Shown piece after piece: positions 1 through 11,000 of a stretch of 64,000 bases of DNA. Position 1 is the stretch's first letter. Every line of letters starts with the position of its first letter. The notes under the pieces were generated by a model. It saw only the letters and a list, made by a program, of their open reading frames with translations, was not told where the DNA came from and did no database searches. Origin of the DNA: Metellina segmentata (lineage: Eukaryota > Arthropoda > Arachnida > Araneae > Tetragnathidae); contig OX375880.1 in NCBI GenBank assembly GCA_947359465.1, forward strand, positions 28,011,548 to 28,075,547, given 5' to 3'. Both the position numbers and the translations under genes were made by a program.

Positions 1-317
1 AATAGTACTTTTAGTAACATGATTATATCGTAATACATTTTAATAATTCTTTTAAAAAAAGTGTTCGTATTTGTTCCGGAAACTAAGTTTAATTGAAACT
101 GTATGATTCAAAATTTAAGATTTTAGTTCTCGTTGCGTTGTAAAAGTTATAGCCTTTATTGTAATTCACAGTAAAGGATCCAGCTATAACTAAAAAATAT
201 TAAAGTTCTCGTAAATATAAATCCATTCCCTAAATTTAGGTTCGTCCTCCTAAACATGATTCAAAATGACCCAGTGGTGTAAGCAATGTTGCTTGAGCAA
301 GTCTTTTTATACACTAC
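1..317. other. AT-rich intronic sequence of gene A, nothing recognised
   Basis: AT-rich with no exon-like frame or repeat match elsewhere in the window. Confidence 0.4.
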
Positions 318-1485
318 ACTACAATGATTAACCGGACAGCAAGATGTGATGGTATAAGGGAAAGAATACATGCTTTAATAGGGGGATGGTCCCCCACATG
401 CTGCAATGGCACTAGCAATCCATCTGGGCATACTTTCACAAATGTTTCGATACACAGCTATGGGTATTTGTGTCCATTCCTGATGCAAGAATGTCGCCAA
501 CTCAGTTGTCGATTTCAGGTTCCCTGGTCCGTAAGCGTCGCTCCAACTCGTCCCACAAATGCTCTGTGGGGTTTGGGTCGGGACTCTGAGCAAGACCAGG
601 AAGACTTTTTACATCCATATCTTGATACCACTGCTCGACAGAAGCTGCAACAGGACATGGAGCGTTGCCGTCCTGGAAGTAACATTCGCCCATTCCATAA
701 AATTGCCAGAGCGTAGAAAGAACCTGATTGTCCAAAATGTTCATGTAGGCGTCGGCGTTCAATTGACCAGGAACAACATGCAAAGTTCCCAGGCCCTACC
801 ACGAAAAACAACCCCAAACAAGTAATCGGATTTTATGCAAATCCGTTGGCGCTCGGTCCATTATTGTAGGGCAGGCCTCGAAATAGATTTTTTAATACAG
901 GTGCACCTTGTGCACCCAAGTTTGTAAATTAGGTGCACAGATTATATTTTAGGTACCTATTTAAAAAAACATCTGGGACATCTGGAACTATCAACAGAGA
1001 CAGTAACAACAGAGACATCTGGAAAACGTTTCGATCATCGGGAAATTCTGGTGGAAGTAGCACAAATAAACCTTCCTCCTGTATAAACCCGTTACGACCC
1101 AGCGATTTTGTTTTTGCATAGTGTGTATTTAGGAATTTTAATTTCCTTCCCTTAGATCGAGAGAGGTCGTTACTAATATATATATATTTTGCTCAAACAT
1201 AAAAATAACATAAAACACGTTTCCTCCCCCCTTGTTTAAACGTTAGGTTGTTGTTGTTGCACGCCCCCATTGGCCAGCAGTGCTAGACCAGGTCCATGAC
1301 GTCATACACCCTCAAAAAATCCAACACCGTCAATGGATCGTCAGTCAAGTCCTGTTTAGAGAGCCCCAGGCACTAACGTTAGGTACACTAAGTGCACCTG
1401 GCGGGATAAAATTAGGTGTACAATTGTATTTTCATGTGCACAATGCACCTGTGCACCCGGGTATTTCGAGCCCTGTTGTAGGGCA
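318..1485 (-). mobile_element. Internally deleted Tc1-like element, split by a hAT-like MITE
   Basis: Minus-strand coding for the C-terminal part of a Tc1-like transposase is visible at 502-783 (MNILDNQVLSTLW, CYFQDGNAPCP, QSPDPNPTEHLWDELE). The right terminal repeat contains GGTCCATTATTGTAGGG and was hit by the MITE at 872-1475. The left end reads CTACAATGATTAACCGGAC. The copy at 35919-36463 has the same length (about 550 bp without the MITE) and the same missing N-terminal half. The gene is dead. Confidence 0.75.
872..1475. mobile_element. hAT-like MITE, family 2, copy 1
   Basis: Ends CAGGCCTCGAAATA and TATTTCGAGCCCTG are inverted repeats. The exact 8-bp TSD TTGTAGGG occurs at 864-871 and 1476-1483. 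Subterminal GTGCAC repeats. No transposase frame. Confidence 0.85.
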
Positions 1486-1730
1486 GTGTATATCTTGCGA
1501 TTACATGAACGTGTGAGCTATAGCAGATTATACTGCTAAATCTTATTGTATTTGTATGTCTCTCTTCCTGTGTCAGTAACACTGTCTTATTGCATGTATG
1601 TCCATTGCCTGACGTTCTCTTTCAATTTTACGCAACTTTACCAAATACCTTGAGCCATAGAACCTAACCAAGGATCCCATTAACTTTTATATAACGGTGA
1701 ACGAAACCTTTAATGTGCCCTCTATTTCAG

Positions 1731-2069
1731 GCAGAAATTTCCATCCGTGAGGTCAACGAGAAATCCAGGAAAGCAGCTTCTGAGTACAGAAGGGAGAAAG
1801 AAGAATGGCAAAAAGAAAGGGACGGTCTGGAATCTGAGATTCACGCAGAGATCAAGAAACGGGAGAAAATGGAACGGGAGTCCGAGCAGCTCCTGAAGCA
1901 GAAAGAGGAGGAAGTCTTGCTGAGCAAGGAACGTGTCGTGGCCATCGAGCGGGAGCAAAGGCGCATGCAGATGCAACTGGAGGAAGTGGAAAGCTTGCAG
2001 CAGAAAATAAAACTGATGGAAAAAGACGCAGACAATGTAAAAGAGGAATATGATCACCTCACTTCCAGG
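1731..2069 (+). CDS. Gene A exon (113 codons, coiled coil)
   Basis: Acceptor TCTATTTCAG at 1721-1730 and donor GTGAGC at 2070. Phase 0 at both ends. It begins AEISIREVNEK and ends YDHLTSR. Charged heptads dominate (KREKMERESEQLLKQKEEE). First exon visible in the window. Confidence 0.85.
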
Positions 2070-5000
2070 GTGAGCACTGTGTCCTTATATCTGTATAATA
2101 TAATCCCAAACCCATAATTACAATAAACCAGATTGTTTTTTAATTTACACTCTTCAATCCTATTCTAATTTTAAAATTAAAAGAAACATTTATCATCAGC
2201 TGACTGTCGTTTAAGTGTTTTCAAAAGAGATTCAGGAATTAGGTATTAGCACACTTTGCATCGGTATCAAATATTTTATTTTTCATGAGTGATAGTAGAA
2301 GCGTGGATTACCCCCTCTTTATAACCGTTAATAGTATTAAATGGAAAAAAATTGCATTTGAACCGTATATTTGTTAGTGTTTGTTAGTGTATGGTGTAGA
2401 GACACCTTACATCTGTCGTGGCCGAAAGTCCTCACGTTGGGTTGGTGTGGAAGTTCGGAGAGTGGGGTGCCAGCTCAGGTGTTGTCTCGTCATCTGACCG
2501 TAGTTCAAAATTATAAGGTGTTGTCCTAGGAACTTTCCTTTAAGGGATTGATCCCGGACCGTCGTTAATAGCTCGTTGTGTTGCTCTAGTACGACGTTAA
2601 TTACAATTACCTATCATCACATTATGGAGCAAGTACAATTGACTGCTTTCTTCTTTTTAATGTGCTAGTACTGTGAGGGTAGTAAGAATGTATAACTTCA
2701 TTGTTGTCTTTCTTTGGTCAGCACAACTTCCCTGCCGAATTTCAGAGCTCTCTAGCGGGGAAACTAATCTATAGAACTTAATTCATTTCAAACAGGTGAC
2801 AGTCCCTACCACAACTATATTCCCATTTTATATTCAGTGGAATCATATCCCTCGCCTGACCCTACATGTATAAAAATTCGGTTACCTAGAATATCCAAGT
2901 AAAGAATAAAACAATAGCAGTTTTTTAGTACATGCTTACGGCTAACAACAAACTTTCTTGCTGAATTATTCCAACATATTTTGAACTTCTTTGCATTCTC
3001 TGATATTGTATTTAATTTATACTTCCTTAAATTGAAATACCGCTTTTACTTGTATTTCACTTCACACGAACCCCATTTACGACTTTTTTTATATTCTTTC
3101 AGTACGATCTGCTAGAAGAAGATTTTGTGAAGACCAAGTCAAGGCTCGTTCAAGAAAAGGAAGAAGCTGAAGCTAGTTTGAATAAAGTGAGAAAAGAGTA
3201 CAACGAACTGAACTTTGAATGTACTTCGTTGAAGGACTCATATAATACACGACAAGATAAATGGATTAAAGAAAAATTGGATTTGCAGGTAATAATTTAG
3301 AATGCACTTTTGGGTACAACAAAGTCTTTCAGTATTAGGTTTCAAGAAATGAAATACGAACATAAATCAGGTTCTATTTTTTATGAATTTCTTATTTGTG
3401 TGCATAGTTATTCTTTGAATCAGCATATAAGAAAGTACATCGCTTCCATTTATAACCTTAATCCATAACTCAAGTTCGTATTCAGATAGTGAATTTTTAT
3501 TAAGGGGTTAGTATTTCTAAAAACATTTCTCTTAAATTCTTTTAAATTTTCTAAAAAAATCAAAAAAATGTTATGATCTAATTTTAATGCTCTGTTTCTT
3601 AGCAACGTTTTAAAACAAACCTGGTGTAAAATTTCACTCTAGAACGGAAGTTATGGTTTACATTTCAAACATTTAGAGCCAAATGGATTGTTTACATTTT
3701 GTACCTCATCGATATGAGTGATCACAAAAATTTATTTTGACTACGCTCTATATTGCTAAAGCCATCTCCATGTACATTGTTTTATTAATTTTATTTTTTG
3801 TCTGGGAACAATGTACTTTGACTTATACTTTTAGTTTAATTTGTTTCCTTCCTTTAATGCGAAAGAATTTCACAATTGTTTTTAAACGACGATATCTTAA
3901 AACTGTGATTTTACCACTTGCGCGCAAGATTTCTCTGGAATGGTTGGTTAGAATTACATGAAATTTTAATTGATTATGTAAACCATATATATGTTAAAAA
4001 TGACCAACATTTTTGTCTATCTTGTTGAAAGTTTTTAAAAAAAGGTTAACTTTGTGTTGAAAAAAAAAATTCAGGTTTTTTTTTATTAAAAATTTTTTGT
4101 AAGAAATGTTTTTTTTAATTACAAGAGTTTGTCATTGCAATTATACTATATATTTTTAAGTATATAAAAAAATTCAGCTCAGAATAATAATTATTTTGCC
4201 GAGAATACTGCGCGCAATGCACCTTATAATATTCTAACAACAAAAACAATGCATCTCATTTTGGTCCAATTTACAATATATTTAAGGGGTAGAAATTTAA
4301 AAAAAAATAGTTTACAAAATATAAAGGTAGTTAAAATCTGCATACAAAATTTCATTTATGTAAATAATTTATTCATGGAGATATTAAGATTCGAAATGTA
4401 GTGATTTTTTTTACATATTTTGAAATTTAAAAGGTACCTAACCCTTAAGTAGAAGTATAATTTTTATTTTTATTAGAAGATATATGAGCTGTTAGGTTAG
4501 TTCAGATAGTTACGCACGATTTTATTCATCACCTTTCTTACAGTCCACTGATCAAAGTATACAACTTTAAAAGTTATGCACGTTTAGAAACCAATGAAAA
4601 AATAGATTACACTGTAATTTAACTTTACCTTGATTATTTTTTCTTTATTCCTTGAGTTTATGAGCAATAACTCGAAGTTTTTGCTTTAGAAAACGATAGC
4701 TATTTTCCTGGTGTTTTTGTGTGGCAATTTGCTATGGTCTTCAGTTTTAATATATGTGTGTCTATGATTTAACCCGTTCCTATTATGTGGATTCAGGAGA
4801 GAGTGAAGGAACTGAATAGACGACTGGAGAGGTTGAAATCTGTGGAACAAGACAGAAGAAGGCTTCAAGATCTGGTGGATGAGAAGGAGAAGCTGATAGA
4901 GTCTTACAAAAAGGAAGAAAAATACCTCAAAGAGGAAAGGGAAAGACTAAGGAAGAGGGTAATTTTAATACCGATTCAATTTTAAATAGGCTTTAAATAA

Positions 5001-8000
5001 CAACACAGGGGGTAAAATCACACCCTTTACTGGTGCACTTTGGAGAATAACAAACTTTAACAGATTTGATTTAGTATGATTCCAGACAAATTTCCATTTC
5101 ACTTGTTACTCGGCCTATTACAATACATCCTCTCTTCAACCCTCTAAGGATTATGTCTATTTTTCACATTTGACTTAATAACAATATAAGTTTACAACCA
5201 GTGTCTATTTGAATGATCTGTTTCATATTCTTAAATTTCGTAATCTCATTTGCATTTCAAACGTTAAGCTTAGATACGCAAAAATTACTTCTATTGTAAT
5301 ATTTTTTAATAACTACACACACTGAATATGTTTATAAAGCTACGTTAAACATTTTAATCGGCAACAAATAATTTTAGCATTCATTTACGAGGAGCCGTTT
5401 GTAGATCATGCACAAAGGAACTCGAATAAAAATGTACTACAAGTGCACTCACTACAAAAGGAAAACCATTTTTAAACCCTTTTGCGATGGAAAATTAAAA
5501 ACGACATGTTTATTATACGTTTACTAGAGCTTTAAAAATATGTGTGAATTTGTGACTACAGGTAGCCTAAATATTTAAAATCAAAATATTGTCGGCATAC
5601 AAGGAAAACGCACTAAGTTAAAAAAACAAAGTTCTGGGAAAAAACGAAGGGAGTATTCTACCTTAGCTTATATCCCTAAGAGTAAAAATCTAACCTTCAT
5701 GCAAAGAAAAATAACTTAATGGATACACCCTTCACCAGTCTTATAGATCATCACATTCTGGTGTGTAAAAGCAAAAGAGGCAATTACACGGTAACTTACG
5801 TTACATTTATACAAATATACTGATCTTGAAGTGTAAATATATTAACAAAGAATAATGGAAAACAAAATATTCACTTGAATTGTTCAACAAAATAATAAAA
5901 ACCTAAACTTTGATGGGAATGTTATTTTATAATTAACGGATATTTTTAGGCACACAAAATTAAATTTCATGTAGTAACTTATGTTACAGTAAAGAAGGAA
6001 TAACAGAAAAGGTTCATAAACATTTGAATAAAATTATGTTCTGTTCAACATTATATAGTCTGAAAAGTATATATATTCCTTTCTAGAGCCTTTCATAATT
6101 TTAGTCATGCAATTTTAAAACTGTCATTCATCAATTAAATTTAATACAAATTTTTTTAACTAACTTACGTTACAGTAACTTACATACACTTCGTCATTTT
6201 TCCAATTCTAATTCAAAATTGTAACTAGTCTAAAATCTAACTGAATTCAACTAAATTTTTAAAAAATTAGTACCTACCAAAGAACTTCAGACGTTTTTAA
6301 ACGCAAAAATATGTAAAATATATCTATTATTATAGTTTCATTTTTTCAAGTTTTTCCCTTTTAGCATGGAATGACCCAAGAGCTCATCCACGTAAAGTTT
6401 CGACTTAGTGTGTTTCACTTGTACTTAGTGATGCGACATTGACAACAAAACATCGGTGTTTTGAAACTTCGATGTTCAAAATTAAAACATCGATGTTGAT
6501 AATACATCGTACCAAAAACCATCGATGTTTTTAAAATTCAGTGTATTTAAACCTTTTCTCCGTTTCTTAAAACTGGTTACGCAACTAGTGATGCGACATC
6601 GACAGCAAAACATCGATGTTTGAAACTTTGATGTTCAAAATTAAAGCATCGATGTTGATAATACATCGCACCAAAACCATCGATGTTTTTAAAATTCAGT
6701 GTATTTAAACTTTTTTCCCCATTTCTTAAAACTGGTTTAGCACCTAGTGATGCGACATCGACAGCAAAACATCGATGTTCAAAATTAAAACATCGATGTT
6801 GATAATGCATCGCCCCCAATCCATCGATGTTTTTAAAATTCAGTGTGTTTAAACTTTTTCCCTCATTTTTTAAAACTGGTTTAGCAACTATTGATGCGAC
6901 ATCGACAGCAAAACATCGATGTTCAAAATTAAAACATCGATGTTGATAATACATCGCCCCCAAACCATCGATGTTTTTAAAATTCAGTGTATTTAAACTT
7001 TATACCTCATTTTTTAAAACTGGTTTAGCAACTAGTAATGCGACATCGGCTCCAATACATCTATGTTTTTTACAAAACATCGACATCTATGTCGCATTTC
7101 TACTTTTCAGACTCTTCACCTTTAGCCACTTTGGTCTACAAGTATGTTCAATTTGCTGATTACAAAAATTATGCTACTTGGTTATTTTAAAAAATTGTAA
7201 AACGGTACTTTTTTCATTTAAAAATAAAACATCGACAAGTATAAACATCGATGTTACAAAAACATCGACTCCAGTAGATCGATGTTTTGAAAATATCGAC
7301 ATCGATGTCGCCTCCCTACTAGGGATGCGACATCGATAGCAAAACATCGATGTTCAAAATTAAAACATCGATGTTGATTTTATAACCCCCATTTCTTAAA
7401 ACTGGTTTAGCAACTTGTGATGCTACATCGACAGTAAAACATCGATGTTTATAAAACTCAGTGTATTTAAACTTGTTTCCACATTTCTTAAAACTGGTTT
7501 AGCAACAATTGATGCGACATCGACAGCAAAATATCGATGTTGAAAATTAAAACACCGATGTTGATAATACATCGTCCCCAAACCATCGATGTTTTTAAAA
7601 TGCAGTGTATTTAAACTTGTTTCCCCAATTCTTAATACTGGTTTAGCAACTATTAATGCGACATCAGCTCCAATAAATCGATGTTTTTTTTAAACATCAA
7701 TGTTTTGAAAACATCGACATCGATGTCGCATCCCTACTTTTCAGACCCTTCATCCTTGGCAGTAGGGTCTAAAAGTAGGTTCAATTTGCTGATTATAAAA
7801 ATGATGCTACTTGGTTATTTTTAAAATTTTTATAACGGTACTTTCTTCATTTAAAAATAAAACATCAAAACGTAAAAACATCGACAAGTATAAACATCGA
7901 TATTACCAAAACATCGACACCAATACATCGATGTTAAATACATCGATGTTTTTTTTAAAACATCGATGTTTTGAGAACATCGACATCGATGTCGCATCCC

Positions 8001-11000
8001 TACTTGTACTAAGTCTACGATGTGTTTATTGTCATTTGCTAACAACTAATTTGTGGGCTCACAGTTTTACTCAAAGGACAGCGCTAGGATAACATATTAA
8101 TGCGTAATTTGCTTGTCAGCTTCGATGCATTGTGTGTCTTGTTTTCCAATGCCTCGTACACAACCTTATTTTTCTATTTGGCAGGCGGACGAAGTGAGCA
8201 AGGCGTACGAGCCAAAGGATCGCCCGTCCGCGTGGTCGCACATCGACACGGGCGACTCGAAAACGGACAACCAACTGGAGTCTCTGAAGCGGGACTACGA
8301 GGGCCGCATGTCCATCATGTCCTCCGAGATCAGCAGCATGCAGAACCAGATCGCCAGCTTGGCCGACGAGAGGGACCGCTTGAAAGCCCAGCTCTCCTCC
8401 TCGGAGAGGAACGCTGAAGAGATGAGGACGGGATCGCTGAAGAGGGAGAGGGCGAGGCACAGGGAAGAGGTGAGAACCTCGCCCACTTTTGATCGAATAC
8501 GAGTTGAGGGAAAATGTGTTAGAACGCGCTTGAAATTTCATGGAAGAGTGCTGTCGTAGATGGATGGATCTAACATTAAGCGAATGTGTGTCGCAAGAAT
8601 GGCGTGTACCTTAAGGATGGTGAAACGGTTTAAATTGTGTAAAATATTTTATATTTCAACTGAACTTTTGACCTGTGTGTTCACGAATAATTTTAACAGT
8701 TGAATTTTTGATACGCGTAGAAATATTTCGAATATCATTTTTATTACATAAATAGTTTGCTTCAGAAAGATTTAAAAAGTACTCTGGGGTAAAATGGGTG
8801 GGTAGTTATCATTATATTTTTGCAAATCCATCAAATTTATATCTATTTTTTGTTTGGCGAAAAAATTGTAATACTTTTTTGGGAGTAAAGCATAATTTTA
8901 TTTATTAATTTAAGTGCGCCCGAAATGAAAAAGGTTGAAAATTTATGTATTGTATTATACTATCTAAAGTACATAGTTATTAAAAAACTATATTCGGTAA
9001 GAATATGGGTTTTTTTTGGTATCCCACAGTAATTTCCAAACTTACAATATCGGTACTTAATTTTCCTGATAGGCTAATTAATAATTTTGTGAATATGCTT
9101 CACTTTTGTAATTAATATTGCTCCTACTCGCTACTCACGTTACTAAACTTAACTGAAATGAAAAATATTTTTAAGTATTACAATTGAAATAACTAGGAAA
9201 AAAAAATTTACCACTAGCTTGCATTGTTTCACAACTGGAAGACTATTAGTTTTGCTGAAATAAAGACACATTAAATGTTAACTTTGAGGAAATAAGTTAA
9301 TTCGGTAACGTAACGATAAACCACGTAAGATAGTTAGATTAAGACATAAGATAGTTTTTTTTCCTAATGGCGGGCACATTTGACCTAAGTTATTGGCCAC
9401 TACAAGGCCGGAAGTGATGGCCACTTGTGAAGGAGCACCCAGGGGGAGGACCATCATTGCCCCTAACAATTTATACTTCGTAATTTTGAACCATGTTCAG
9501 ATGACGAAGCAACACCTGAGCTGGTATACGCTTACAAACATCCATGCCCGAACCCGGATTCGAAACGGGGACCTTCCGATCTAGAGGCTAACACCTTAAC
9601 CACTATACCGGTTGGTCGGCAGACATAAGATAGTTAGTCCTTAGATTGAGTATTACTATTCAAAGTTCTCTTTAGCGCAGATTTATCGTGTTTGTCGCCT
9701 AGTGTGCATTTTAAGCTTGAAAGAGCAACTACAGTATTCAAAATTTCGAAAATAGATTCCTTACAAATGAAAGAAAATTTGACACTAATGTTAATTTATA
9801 ACTCATTTTGACATGAAATTTATGCAAAAAATGAATTAATAGAATATGAGAAATGTTTAAATAATATTAAATTTTGTTAGTTGACAAATAAATGCATGAA
9901 GTTTATAATTATGCAAATTATGTCAAAAAATACAAATATATTTTCTCAATTGTATAAAGTAATGAAGTTAATGTAAAGCCATGCTTAGCGTTTTCGAAAT
10001 TCTTCCTTTAGTATAAGGAACCGCCTTAACATCTAATTATAGGCAGTCAGTTTAACCTTTACTCTACGGCGCTTAGATTTTCTCAATCGTCTCCAGGAAC
10101 GGCTCTTTCACCTACATGTCCAATCCCCCTTTCCAAATCATTTAAGTTGAGCTATAGATCCTTGAGTGCCATTTACGACTGACGCTTTCCTTTCATAGTA
10201 TTGTGTGGCGTATCGTTTGGCAGGAGAAATATAACAACGGAGCGACCTTCTGCCTTTCCCTCAAAGCGTTCACACCTCACGGTCGTCAGGGTATCGTACC
10301 GAACAAAAGGAGGGATCCTCTAGAAGGTCAGTCGCTGACAGCTCGTAAAGGGTGATCGATGCCAGCGGTCACTTAAAAGTGGGATAACATTCACCGTACA
10401 CAAATCTATACCATGTCGCTGGTGTAAATGAAATTGGTAACAATCACATGGTTTTCATATTCTTGTAGGCTGATGCAGCACGACGCAAAGTCCAGGAGCT
10501 CAGGTACCAGTTGGAGGACGTTCGAGAGCAGTTGGATGACGCCCTCTTAGAAAACAAGAACCTGAAGTTGCAGATAGACACAGATAAGAATGGATTCGAT
10601 ATCCAGATAGCAGAACTTAAATCCAAAATTAACCAGGTGAGACTTGCTTTAATCAAACCATTTTCTTTTCATCCCCAAAATGAGACCTTATGGAGTGTCT
10701 AAGTTGGGGGGGTTATATTTCTATCACATATATTTATCGGAAGATTTTATCTCGACGGTTGTTCCTACTGTGTTCTTCATTTAACTGAATGCTGTTACTT
10801 ATCTCACTTGGATACACAAAAGTTAAAAGATCATCAAAGATTAGACCAATATGACTAGGAGCCCATGTGAAACATACCCCATTTTATGAGTTGATCCATC
10901 ACGATCCTAATATGAACTACGGGATGTGTAAGATCCTACATGAAAGTTGTACAAGAAAAAGTAATTTCGTAAATTTCTTCACGATTTTAAAATTAAGATC

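Noticed and set aside
6577..6963. 128-codon minus-strand frame with repeated MYYQHRCFNFEHRCF-like units
   Set aside because: It is the translation of the tandem hAT-like palindrome units; two unit lengths (144 bp) are multiples of three, so the frame stays open by chance.
8100..8559. Long frames in several readings across the exon at 8185-8469
   Set aside because: Shadows of the GC-rich exon. Only the frame continuous with neighbouring exons and bounded by AG/GT is kept.
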